Positions 8,988 through 16,987 of a stretch of DNA of 64,000 bases are shown here, one piece after another. The position numbers were made by a program, and so were the translations under genes. Where the stretch lies: NCBI GenBank assembly GCA_946480695.1, contig CAMLKG010000024.1, positions 4,504-68,503 of the forward strand, given 5' to 3'. The notes under the pieces are model-generated. The model did not search any database. It was given only the letters and a program-made list of their open reading frames with translations, and was not told the DNA's origin. Source of the stretch: an uncultured Cellvibrio sp. Lineage in GTDB: Bacteria; Pseudomonadota; Gammaproteobacteria; Pseudomonadales; Cellvibrionaceae. Position 1 is the stretch's first letter. Each line of letters begins with the position of its first letter.

Positions 8988-9500
8988 ATTCAACGTTACA
9001 GCCGGGGCAGGTTTGAATTTTTCGTAGTAGCGACTGTTATTGCGCTTATTGCCCTTGTCGCCCTGGATCGTTATACCTTAATGGCAAAAGATACCCAGGT
9101 TTTACGCCTTCAAATTATATCGCAGCACTTCATGACCGGTGCTGCAAATTTGCGCGTTGAGTTTTTAGTCACCCAGGTCGCGAAATCGTCAACCTTAATC
9201 CACAAGGGATTATTAGTGGAGGGGAAATTTATTTATATGTCTGATCAGGGGTGGCCAGGCTCTTTCAGTACACCGGTGACCGATAACTTTCAACCAACGG
9301 AAAAGGATTGTTATCAGTTGTGGAAAATTCTTTTACAAAATCCGCCCCCAATAGCGTTTGGCCAACGTGAATCCAAATTCCATAAATATCGTGCATCCAC
9401 CCAACCAAAAGGATGTCGCTACACCATGGTAAAGGGGGAGGCTTATTTTGATTATTTCCCGTTAACTGGCCGGGTACTCTTTTCAGTTGTTGACGAATAG
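8988..9500 (+). CDS. mshF: MSHA biogenesis protein MshF, probable ATT start
   Basis: The frame is open from within mshG, but the conserved part begins at IQRYSRGRFEFFVVAT, which looks like the N-terminus of MshF proteins: a short basic head and then one membrane helix (about residues 10-28). No ATG, GTG or TTG lies near this point. An ATT codon at 8988 is preceded by GAGG with an 8-base spacer, so an ATT start is the best fit (170 residues). The alternative is ATG 8931, which would overlap mshG by 47 bp and add 19 unusual residues. MshF is a bitopic pilus-assembly protein of unknown detailed role. Confidence 0.7.
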   Translation: MQRYSRGRFEFFVVATVIALIALVALDRYTLMAKDTQVLRLQIISQHFMTGAANLRVEFLVTQVAKSSTLIHKGLLVEGKFIYMSDQGWPGSFSTPVTDNFQPTEKDCYQLWKILLQNPPPIAFGQRESKFHKYRASTQPKGCRYTMVKGEAYFDYFPLTGRVLFSVVDE

Positions 9501-9524
9501 ACGTTTAAATATAAATAACCGGGA

Positions 9525-9598
9525 ACTGGCAATTACTCAGGTATTAGCTATATTTCGATTAAATATGAGTTTTATGCAACCTATGCCAGGTTGCCAGT
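9525..9598. repeat. Perfect 8-bp inverted repeat flanking the mshA promoter candidate
   Basis: ACTGGCAA at 9525-9532 is the exact reverse complement of TTGCCAGT at 9591-9598, 58 bp apart. The second arm is itself preceded by a TGCCAG direct copy (9584-9589). The first arm overlaps the -35 element proposed for mshA. This may be a pair of regulator half-sites or coincidence. Confidence 0.4.
9526..9554 (+). promoter_or_regulatory. Candidate sigma-70 promoter for the mshA pilin operon
   Basis: CTGGCA (9526-9531), a 17-bp spacer and TATATT (9549-9554) give a reasonable sigma-70 promoter. The predicted start is near 9561 with a leader of about 126 nt before mshA. This 187-bp gap is the only long one in the msh cluster and separates assembly genes from pilin genes, so a dedicated strong pilin promoter is expected here. 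No sigma-54 consensus (TGGC-N8-TTGC) was found. Confidence 0.45.
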
Positions 9599-9686
9599 GT
9601 CAGGGAAGTATATGTGCCTTCTTTCAATTAGTTTTTAAGGCAATCTTTTAAACCCTCAAAATTTATTCGGCTTGGAGCTTTTTGCT

Positions 9687-10103
9687 ATGAAACAACAATC
9701 TGGTTTTACGTTAATTGAGTTGATCGCGGTCATTGTAATTTTGGGTATTTTGGCAGCTACGGCATTGCCAAGATTTTTGGACTTGTCTGATGCAGCGAGA
9801 CAATCCGCTGTCCAGGGTGTTGCAGGATCGTTGGGTAGTGCAGCGGCGCTAAACCATGCGAGTACTATAGCCAAAGATGCTGGTTTGCCTGCTTCTACTC
9901 CCGCGCCTCAAACAGTTGCAAATTGTACCGATGTCGGCTCTCTTTTGGATGGTGGGTTGCCCGAAAATTATTTTATATCATCTACGGCAATAGCTGATGG
10001 TGCTACAGCAACATGTACCGTTTTTCTTGATGAAGATAATGATGATACTTTGGATGCCGGTGAATTCACTGAAACCTTCAGTGCGTTTGGAGACACTCCT
10101 TAA
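9687..10103 (+). CDS. mshA: MSHA major pilin MshA with an EF-hand-like loop
   Basis: This 138-residue prepilin has a class III short leader MKQQSG cut before F7 and the pilin helix FTLIELIAVIVILGIL with Glu at mature position 5. Start ATG 9687 has GGAG about 9 bases upstream; an in-frame TTG at 9672 is less likely. Cys80 and Cys110 probably form the C-terminal disulfide. Residues 115-126 (DEDNDDTLDAGE) place Asp or Glu at loop positions 1, 3, 5, 9 and 12, as in an EF-hand calcium loop. It is the structural subunit of the pilus fibre and is followed 2 bp later by mshC. Confidence 0.88.
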   Translation: MKQQSGFTLIELIAVIVILGILAATALPRFLDLSDAARQSAVQGVAGSLGSAAALNHASTIAKDAGLPASTPAPQTVANCTDVGSLLDGGLPENYFISSTAIADGATATCTVFLDEDNDDTLDAGEFTETFSAFGDTP

Positions 10104-10105
10104 AT

Positions 10106-10552
10106 ATGGGATTAACGTTTTCAGGCAGGCGCTGGTCGATTGGATTTACACTGGTTGAACTGGTGTCGATCATAGTAATTTTAGGTGTAATGTCCGTTGC
10201 ATTAGTTTCAAGAATTGGAAGTTCAAGCACCGCCCCCATCCAATCAAGCCGCGATGATCTCATCGCGGCTTTATTTTTTGCGCAGCAACAGGCCATGATG
10301 CGTAGCAATATCAAGTTGGTGCTCACCACCAATACCATCAGCGTAGAGGAAAACAACCTCCCTATTAAGGTGACAAGCAACTATTATCCACTGGGAGTAG
10401 CCACGGGAGTTACGCTGACACCGATAACGCTTAACTACGATAAACTGGGCAGGACAACCCCTGCTAATATCACTCTCACCGGTTCCGGTAACAGCAGCGG
10501 TGTATCGGCAAGGGTCAGGGTGGAGGCAAGTGGATATGCGTTCGCAAATTAA
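10106..10552 (+). CDS. mshC: MSHA minor pilin MshC
   Basis: This 148-residue prepilin-like protein has a leader ending SIG before FTLVELVSIIVILGVM, with Glu at mature position 5 and a GspH/FimT-type body (LIAALFFAQQQAMMRSN). Minor pilins of this type form the tip complex that primes pilus assembly. It starts 2 bp after mshA, so the major pilin and the minor pilins are one operon. Its 3' end overlaps the start of mshD by 17 bp. Confidence 0.82.
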   Translation: MGLTFSGRRWSIGFTLVELVSIIVILGVMSVALVSRIGSSSTAPIQSSRDDLIAALFFAQQQAMMRSNIKLVLTTNTISVEENNLPIKVTSNYYPLGVATGVTLTPITLNYDKLGRTTPANITLTGSGNSSGVSARVRVEASGYAFAN

Positions 10553-11012
10553 ACTGCAAACGCAAAGAAAAATATGTTCGTCAGGCGTAAGCTTGATAGA
10601 AATGATTGTGTTTATTGTGGTTGTCAGTATCGCCCTCCTTGCGCTGATTGGCGTGTACAACCAGGCAACTATTCGCAACGCGGACCCGCTTATACGCGTA
10701 CGCGCGTTAGAATCAGCCCAATCATTACTGGATGAAATCATTTCCCTGAAATACGACAGCGCAACCCCGACCGGTGGTATTCCGGCATGTGGTACCCCGG
10801 CAGGGGAACCTTGTACCAATGTGCCGGATCCAAACCCAACGCCGGATTATAATGACGTGGATGATTATGTCGGGTTTAGCGATATTCCTTATCCGGGTTA
10901 CACACGTAATGTCAGGGTTACTCGAAATGGCGATATAAAAATTATCCAGGTAAGTGTGACTACCCCAAATAACGAAACTATTTTATTGGCGGCGGAGCGC
11001 GCGAATTTTTGA
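10536..11012 (+). CDS. mshD: MSHA minor pilin MshD
   Basis: I chose ATG 10536 (MRSQIKLQTQRK) because GGAGG sits 9 bases upstream inside mshC. The product has 158 residues. The prepilin motif is SSG before VSLIEMIVFIVVVSIALL: Glu5 is kept but the mature N-terminus is Val rather than Phe. The body carries two Cys (PACGTPAGEPC) and a PDPNPTPDYNDVDDY stretch common in MshD and PilV-like minor pilins. Its stop overlaps the ATG of mshO by one base. Confidence 0.82.
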   Translation: MRSQIKLQTQRKICSSGVSLIEMIVFIVVVSIALLALIGVYNQATIRNADPLIRVRALESAQSLLDEIISLKYDSATPTGGIPACGTPAGEPCTNVPDPNPTPDYNDVDDYVGFSDIPYPGYTRNVRVTRNGDIKIIQVSVTTPNNETILLAAERANF

Positions 11013-11818
11013 TGGACGCGTATAACCGGGTTGGAGTTCCTTCAATCACTACCCAGCAATTTTCACAACGGGGTTTTACCCTCGTAGAGCTCATTGCGGT
11101 TATCGTTATTCTTGCCATTGTTTCGAGTATCGGTATGGGGTTTGTGGTGAGGTCAATGGAGTCTTACCAGCAAACACAAAATCGCGCATTGCTGGTGAAC
11201 ACTGCGCGACAGGCGTTGGAGCGAGTCACGCGACAGTTACGTATTGCTTTACCTTATTCGGTACGTATTTTAAATAATGGTAATTGTGTTGAATTTATGC
11301 CCATTGCAGCGGGAGGAAATTATTTTTCTGCTGTGCCGGATGCAGCAAATGGTGCGCCCGCTGGAAATAGCATACCGGCATCTCCGGTGACTATTGATTT
11401 CGGTACTCCTCGCCATGTCACCATTGGTGCCATGCAGGATTCGGAAATCTATGGCGCCAGCGCGGTTTCACGCGCGACTTATAGTAGTTATTCATCGGGT
11501 GCTTTGGTGTTGTCCGCCGCTAAACAATGGCAACGTAACTCCATTAGCAAACGTTATTATTTATTGGATAACCCCCAGGCATTTTGTGTTGCGAGTAATG
11601 AGTTGCGTTTTTACAGCAACCTGGGGATCGCCGATAATTTGAGTTCGTTACCTGCAACCTTCGATATCATTGCAAAAAATGTAACAGGGACTACACCTTT
11701 TAGTTTGCAAAATGGTACTGAAAACCGGAATGTTCGTTTGAACATCTCGTTGAAGTTTGCGAGTGGTAATGAAAGTATAACCTATGTGCAACATGTGCTG
11801 ATTCGCAATGTTCCCTAA
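11012..11818 (+). CDS. mshO: MSHA minor pilin MshO
   Basis: This 268-residue PilW/GspJ-like minor pilin has the motif RG before FTLVELIAVIVILAIVSSIGMGFV (Glu5 present) and then the long helix VNTARQALERVTRQLRIALPYSVRI usual for this class. ATG 11012 overlaps the mshD stop in a TGATG junction; TTG 11009 is the alternative. With MshC, D and P it would build the pilus initiation complex. It overlaps mshP by 11 bp. Confidence 0.85.
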   Translation: MDAYNRVGVPSITTQQFSQRGFTLVELIAVIVILAIVSSIGMGFVVRSMESYQQTQNRALLVNTARQALERVTRQLRIALPYSVRILNNGNCVEFMPIAAGGNYFSAVPDAANGAPAGNSIPASPVTIDFGTPRHVTIGAMQDSEIYGASAVSRATYSSYSSGALVLSAAKQWQRNSISKRYYLLDNPQAFCVASNELRFYSNLGIADNLSSLPATFDIIAKNVTGTTPFSLQNGTENRNVRLNISLKFASGNESITYVQHVLIRNVP

Positions 11819-12314
11819 AAATATATATCACCATAGGTATTTAAGACAGCAGGGATTTTTGTTGCCGCTCGCCCTGTTTATTCTGGTGGTGATGGGTGCG
11901 CTTGCATTAACTATTTCGCGCACCAGTGTCCAAACCCAGTGGGCGGGCATCCAGGAGTTCACCAATATCCAGGCATTTTATGCGGCGGAAAGCGGGGCGC
12001 AACGCGGGATGCAAGCCTTGTTTCTCACGAATACCACTCGCCAGGCTACCGATGCGTCTTGTGCGGCGATGTCGATTAGTCCCGATTTTTCAGCTATTGA
12101 CGGGTTGAAAATTTGCGCAGCGCAAGTAACTTGCAGTTGCCGCTACCGTGATAATTCAACATGTAATTCCACTGTTGCGGCAAATTATTCGACCGCGGCG
12201 GCTATTGGCCTTACTAAAAGTTTTTATACGATTACGAGCCAGGGAACCTGTGGTGAGCAACAATTTCGATCTGTACGAACAATACAAGTTGGTGCATTTT
12301 TGGATCAGGAATAA
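11808..12314 (+). CDS. mshP: MSHA minor pilin-like protein MshP
   Basis: This 168-residue protein has a leader ending QQG before FLLPLALFILVVMGALALTIS. Glu5 of normal pilins is missing, as in PilX/GspK-like tip proteins. The body has FYAAESGAQRGMQALF, a signature shared with PilX-type proteins, and six cysteines (for example CAAMS, CAAQVTCSC). It probably works with MshO and MshQ at the pilus tip. Start ATG 11808 lies inside the 3' end of mshO. Confidence 0.82.
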   Translation: MFPKNIYHHRYLRQQGFLLPLALFILVVMGALALTISRTSVQTQWAGIQEFTNIQAFYAAESGAQRGMQALFLTNTTRQATDASCAAMSISPDFSAIDGLKICAAQVTCSCRYRDNSTCNSTVAANYSTAAAIGLTKSFYTITSQGTCGEQQFRSVRTIQVGAFLDQE

Positions 12315-12320
12315 GTGCGA

Positions 12321-15300
12321 ATGCCTAATTCTTTTGGAAAAGAAAAAAAATCAGCCTTAATACGCTGCATTATTTTTTTAATCTTTGCCGGCATCAGTGA
12401 GCTAGTTGCCGCTGTTACTTATAATTTGAGCACCGGTTTTTACCCGCCATGTACGACTAATTGGAATGTTAGTGGAACAACTTATACATGCGTAGGGAGT
12501 GGCAATGTAACCTTGGCTGCGGACGATATAATTATTGCCAGCTCAACGTCCACAATTGTTGCGCGCGGTTTAACCCTGGGAAGCAATACCACCATAGGCT
12601 CGGCTTCAGCAAATATTAATTTAAGCCTGGGATCTGATTCTATAACTTCAGCCGGCCCGGCAACAATTTATGGTTCACTGGATAGCAGTGCAAACGTCAC
12701 TCTGGTAAACACAACGGTTAATGGTTCGATTAACACTCCTGCAACCATTAATTTAACGGGTGGCAATGTGACTGGTTCTGTTACCAGTTCCAGTAACGGT
12801 ATTACAACCTCAAATACCACGATTGGGGGCGCAGTTACCGCCAACGGGAATATCAATTTAACGGGGGGAAGCGTAGGGGGCCTTGTAACCAGTATCGGTA
12901 ATATAATCACGACAAATGGCACTAACTTGTCGGGTGGTGCCAGGGCGCAATCGGGTATGTCAATTACTGGCGGAACTATTTCCGGCAACTTCACGATGAC
13001 AAGTAATAACCCGGCTACCTTCTCAGGTGTCACTATGACGAGCGGCACTATCTCTGGAGCGAGCACAGTCACCATCCAAAATGGGAGCCTATTGGGTTCC
13101 TCTGGTGCCAGTATCTCTATAAATAGCACCAGCAACGAAATTACAGTGAATAATTCGACAGTTTACGGAAATTTGACTGCACCGAATTATTCAACCGTTT
13201 ACGTCACTAATGGCGGACGCGTTTTTGGAACCTGTTTGCCAAGCTCAACGCCGGCTAATGCATGCGGTCCTGCTCCAAAACCACCGATAAGTTCTTGCCC
13301 TACCGCGCTAACGGCCGGAATAACCGGTAAATATTTTAACAATATGCTGGCGACCGGGACGGTCGTAGCGACACGGTCAGACGGCCCAATTAACTTTGAT
13401 TGGGGCCAGGGAGCACCCGGTCCGACGGGGGTGAATGCAAACAATTTCTCCGTTAACTGGGAAGGGTATTTACGTGTTACCCAATCAGGGAACTATCGAT
13501 TCCAAACCAATTCTGATGACGGTATTCGGTTGACCGTTAACGGGGAATTATTAATTAATCAATGGAACGATCATCCAGTCACTACACATACAAGCAGTGT
13601 GGTGGTGTTGGAGGCGGGCAATGCGTATCCAATCAAACTTGAGTTTTATGAAAATGGTGGTTATGCGGTAGCACAATTATTATGGCAAACACCTGCGGGC
13701 GCATCGTATGTTGCGATTCCCAAGGGATCATCACCGGCTGCTAATGCGGGTTTATATGAATGCGTGGCAACTCCTGCGAGCTTCGCTATTTCAAATAATG
13801 CAAGCGGTATAACCTGTGCAGCGGAAGCTGTGACCGTCACGGCATTGAACGCATCCGGTGAAGCATTTGTTCCTGCTAGCGGAACTGTTGTAACGCTTTC
13901 AACGAACCCGGCCACGGGTGTGTGGGTAGGGGGCAACGCCTACACTTTTTCGGGAAGCGAATCTTTTTTTACCAAATACTTACAGCAAACCTCACCGGCT
14001 GCTCTCGCCATCACCGCAACAAGTGCAACGGCGACAGGGTCTTCATCAATCACCTTCACTGATGCAGGATTAAAAATTGCCGCCAATACGGCTCTGGCAC
14101 CAATTTCTGCGCAGATAGCGGGGGTTAACGGATCAGCAGTGGTTCGTGCAATCCGTACAAATACAACTACGGGTGCATGTGAAGCACAAATCGGTGCTGG
14201 CACAAGGTCGGTATCGTTGGCGTATAGTTGCATTAATCCAATGACCTGTATTGCAGGGCAAACATTCACAGTAAACAGTTCCGCCATCATCGGCAATAAT
14301 AACGGTGCGATGGTTAGTTACACGCCGGTGAATTTAACATTCAATTCCAGTGGTGAAGCGCCGTTAACCTTGAATTATTCTGATGTTGGTCAAGTACGGG
14401 TGTTGGGGCGCCTGGCCTTGGCCGCTACGGGTAATAATCCCGCAATTACATTGGTCGGTAGCAGCGACCCTTTTGTGGTAAAGCCACATACATTAACTAC
14501 CAGTGCCATTACAAATTTATCCAATGTAACAACGCCTGGCACAAGCAATACCGGTTCAGGTTTTATTGCGGCGGGCGAAAAATTCAAAGTGTTAGTGCAA
14601 GCCAGGAATGCCAATGGGGTTGTTACACCAAACTTTGGAAACGAGAGCGTCCCGGAAAAAAATAATATGGTACTAACGGCTTCGGCGTTGGCCTACCCAA
14701 CCGGCGGAACCTTAACGGCGTTAACTAATACTGGAAGTTTTGCAGCAACGACTCCGGCGGGTACGTTTGTTAATTCCGATGTGCAATGGAATCAGGTTGG
14801 AAGTATAAGGATCCGCCCTGCGTTGGGTGACAATGATTACCTGGGTAGCGGCAATATTCCAAATTACAGCGACGGAAATATTTTGGCTGGCCGCTTTTAT
14901 CCGGATCATTATGCTATGGCAAGCAGCGGTGTGGTAACCAACAGTTGTTCATCTTTCAGTTATATGGCGGATGCCCGGATTTCAATAAATTATTCATTAC
15001 TGGCTCGAACTGCGGCAGGAATCGTTCTTACGAATTATGACAATGCTGATCAAGCCCAGGCATACTCAGCCGTTATGGCTACACCGGTGTATTCGGCTGA
15101 AAACTCGAATAGCGGCAATGGTAACACTGCGTTTAACGCACGTGTAAGCCTGCCTGTTGCCAATTGGAATGACGGTATTCTGATTATTAACACTACGGCT
15201 GCAAGTTTCGGCAGGGAGGTTGCAACGACAGCTCCTGATGGCCCCTATACAAGCTTGCAACTGGGTGTTGGCATCACCGATGCTTTTGACGCTCGCAACC

Positions 15301-15863
15301 TCATGGGCCTCAATATGAATTCGACAACCACAGGTACCTGTAGTGGTACGGGATGCAATGCAATTGCTTTAGGTTCACCGTTAAATATGCGCTATGGACG
15401 GTTGCGCCTTGATGACGCTTTTGGACCGGAATCGACTTTTTTACCGGTAAAGTTTTACACGGAATATTGGACGGGTAGTTACTGGGCTAAAAATATCAAC
15501 GACAGCTGCACGAGGATATTGCGTAGCGCTATCACATATCCCGCCGGAAATATTTTGAACCCCGCGAACCTCACTGTACCCCTCACAGGTGGAAGCACTA
15601 CCGGGCAATATCTTTCAACCACTACAACCGCAACCGAAATTGGTTTTACCAATGGGGATGCGTTGCATCGCTTTTCAATGCCTACCGGTGCGGCTACCGG
15701 ATCGTTTAATGTGAACGTGGATTTAAGCAGTTATCCCTGGTTGCGATTTGATTGGAACCAGGACGGCAGTTATTCCGATACCAGTTTACCTGCGGCGCGT
15801 TTTGGTTTTGGCAGCTACCGTGGGCATGACCGTATAATTTATTGGAGAGAAAAATTTAATTAA
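12321..15863 (+). CDS. mshQ: MshQ, giant secreted adhesin-like protein with PA14 domain
   Basis: This 1180-residue protein (ATG 12321, AGGA 10 bases upstream; GTG 12315 is possible) has a signal peptide (LIRCIIFLIFAGISELVAA). Residues about 35-320 are Gly/Ser/Thr/Asn-rich short repeats (ITGGTISGNFTMTS type) that read like a right-handed beta-solenoid. A PA14-like domain spans about 330-470 (GKYFNN, VNWEGYLRV, GNYRFQTNSDDGIRLTVNG). The rest, to the C-terminus, resembles the DUF6701 region of MshQ proteins (FYPDHYAM, ending RFGFGSYRGHDRIIYWREKFN). It ends the msh operon and is probably a surface or pilus-tip ligand-binding protein; the carbohydrate role of PA14 is inferred. Confidence 0.85.
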   Translation: MPNSFGKEKKSALIRCIIFLIFAGISELVAAVTYNLSTGFYPPCTTNWNVSGTTYTCVGSGNVTLAADDIIIASSTSTIVARGLTLGSNTTIGSASANINLSLGSDSITSAGPATIYGSLDSSANVTLVNTTVNGSINTPATINLTGGNVTGSVTSSSNGITTSNTTIGGAVTANGNINLTGGSVGGLVTSIGNIITTNGTNLSGGARAQSGMSITGGTISGNFTMTSNNPATFSGVTMTSGTISGASTVTIQNGSLLGSSGASISINSTSNEITVNNSTVYGNLTAPNYSTVYVTNGGRVFGTCLPSSTPANACGPAPKPPISSCPTALTAGITGKYFNNMLATGTVVATRSDGPINFDWGQGAPGPTGVNANNFSVNWEGYLRVTQSGNYRFQTNSDDGIRLTVNGELLINQWNDHPVTTHTSSVVVLEAGNAYPIKLEFYENGGYAVAQLLWQTPAGASYVAIPKGSSPAANAGLYECVATPASFAISNNASGITCAAEAVTVTALNASGEAFVPASGTVVTLSTNPATGVWVGGNAYTFSGSESFFTKYLQQTSPAALAITATSATATGSSSITFTDAGLKIAANTALAPISAQIAGVNGSAVVRAIRTNTTTGACEAQIGAGTRSVSLAYSCINPMTCIAGQTFTVNSSAIIGNNNGAMVSYTPVNLTFNSSGEAPLTLNYSDVGQVRVLGRLALAATGNNPAITLVGSSDPFVVKPHTLTTSAITNLSNVTTPGTSNTGSGFIAAGEKFKVLVQARNANGVVTPNFGNESVPEKNNMVLTASALAYPTGGTLTALTNTGSFAATTPAGTFVNSDVQWNQVGSIRIRPALGDNDYLGSGNIPNYSDGNILAGRFYPDHYAMASSGVVTNSCSSFSYMADARISINYSLLARTAAGIVLTNYDNADQAQAYSAVMATPVYSAENSNSGNGNTAFNARVSLPVANWNDGILIINTTAASFGREVATTAPDGPYTSLQLGVGITDAFDARNLMGLNMNSTTTGTCSGTGCNAIALGSPLNMRYGRLRLDDAFGPESTFLPVKFYTEYWTGSYWAKNINDSCTRILRSAITYPAGNILNPANLTVPLTGGSTTGQYLSTTTTATEIGFTNGDALHRFSMPTGAATGSFNVNVDLSSYPWLRFDWNQDGSYSDTSLPAARFGFGSYRGHDRIIYWREKFN

Positions 15864-16015
15864 AAAGATGGTTATGAAATGACCATATCCGCATTGAATT
15901 ATCCGCAATTTTCTATTAGCGCGGCCTTACACCAACTGCCGTTTAATCAAAGCTGACAATATCGAATTGGAAATTCGACGGGTAATTAAACAAGCACAAC
16001 ATTGAGTATATTGAC

Positions 16016-16043
16016 AACAAGGGCCATCAATGCAGCCCTTGTT
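16016..16043. terminator. Hairpin between convergent mshQ and the gcvR-like gene
   Basis: AACAAGGGC (16016-16024) pairs exactly with GCCCTTGTT (16035-16043) around a 10-nt loop. There is no clear T-run on either side, so it may be a weak or bidirectional terminator. The 190-bp gap holds nothing else I can support. Confidence 0.5.
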
Positions 16044-16055
16044 ACAAACAATAAA

Positions 16056-16589
16056 TTAATTGCCACGGTCGGTAGATGATTCCAGTCGAATATCAACGGC
16101 TAATTCATCAGCGATTTTGTCCAAATAGTCGTATAACTCATTCATATCCACCGCTTTGGGGACTTCAATTAAACCGGTTGCTTCAAACAAAGGTTCACCT
16201 GACCAGGGCATACTGGAGCAAGCGGTTTCCAGTTCACCCATGTTAATATGGCGTGCTGCAAAGGCCTGGGCAATTTCGCGTACAATGCCAGGCCGGTCAT
16301 TGCCCACAACGCTAAAGCTGAACTCACGGCATTCAGGCTTGGTCGTGCTAATTGCATTGTCAACAACAATTTTAAAACCTTTGTTGTTCAGGTTATTCAG
16401 GGCGGTGCGCAATTCCTCCTGATGCTCAAGGGTAACAGCAACTTGCAATATTCCAGCAAACTTGCCAGCTAATTGCGCCATCCGGCTTTCAAGCCAATTG
16501 CCGTGGTGTTGGGTGATGGTCTGCGCTAATTGTTCCACTACACCGGGGCGATCATCGCAGAGAACCGTCAGTATCAGTTGCGTGTTCAT
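16056..16589 (-). CDS. Glycine cleavage repressor-like ACT-domain protein (GcvR family)
   Basis: The start at 16589 (MNTQLILTVLCDDRPGVV) has a strong AAGGAAGG site 5 bases upstream, so I prefer it to an in-frame ATG 66 bp earlier. The 177-residue product has two ACT domains: residues about 1-75 (LTVLCDDRPGVVEQLAQTI) and about 88-170 (SFSVVGNDRPGIVREIAQAF). This matches GcvR, which represses the glycine cleavage operon through GcvA in E. coli. Many paralogues exist in marine gammaproteobacteria, so the exact target is uncertain. It is convergent with mshQ. Confidence 0.75.
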   Translation of the reverse strand: MNTQLILTVLCDDRPGVVEQLAQTITQHHGNWLESRMAQLAGKFAGILQVAVTLEHQEELRTALNNLNNKGFKIVVDNAISTTKPECREFSFSVVGNDRPGIVREIAQAFAARHINMGELETACSSMPWSGEPLFEATGLIEVPKAVDMNELYDYLDKIADELAVDIRLESSTDRGN

Positions 16590-16716
16590 GTTGCCTTCCT
16601 TATTGTTAAGTTGATCAGATGTATTGCCCAAGGTTACTCCGCTTGTATTACTCAAACAAGTCAGGATTTCGGGTTTACACCGGGTCGATAGATTAGATGA
16701 ATATGGGTAGTTTTGA

Positions 16717-16947
16717 ATGATTATTCCCTACGAGCAATTATCAAGTGATGCTTTGCAAGGATTGATTGAAGAATTTATTACCCGTGAGGGCACGGATTAC
16801 GGTGAAGAGGAGATCTCACTGGATATAAAAGTTGAACAAATAAAGCAATTGCTAAAGCGACGGGAAGTAGTTGTAGTGTTCGATGTGGCTAGCGAATCGG
16901 CCAGCATACTGCCGCGTCGTGATGCGGAATTATTTGGGCAGGATTGA
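16717..16947 (+). CDS. yheU: YheU family protein (UPF0270)
   Basis: This 76-residue protein begins MIIPYEQLSSDALQGLIEEF and continues EFITREGTDYGE, the conserved core of the YheU family, a small acidic alpha/beta protein of unknown function. Length and motif match the family (about 70-75 residues). It lies 40 bp ahead of rlmM on the same strand, so they may share a transcript. Confidence 0.88.
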   Translation: MIIPYEQLSSDALQGLIEEFITREGTDYGEEEISLDIKVEQIKQLLKRREVVVVFDVASESASILPRRDAELFGQD

Positions 16948-16987
16948 TTTTTCCACACTCATACCGAATTAAAAAAAGAGAAAATTA

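Noticed and set aside
12668..14614. Several long minus-strand frames inside mshQ (up to 155 codons)
   Set aside because: They are antisense shadows of a low-complexity T/N/G/S-rich gene, giving Val/Pro/Leu-rich nonsense proteins without ribosome sites.
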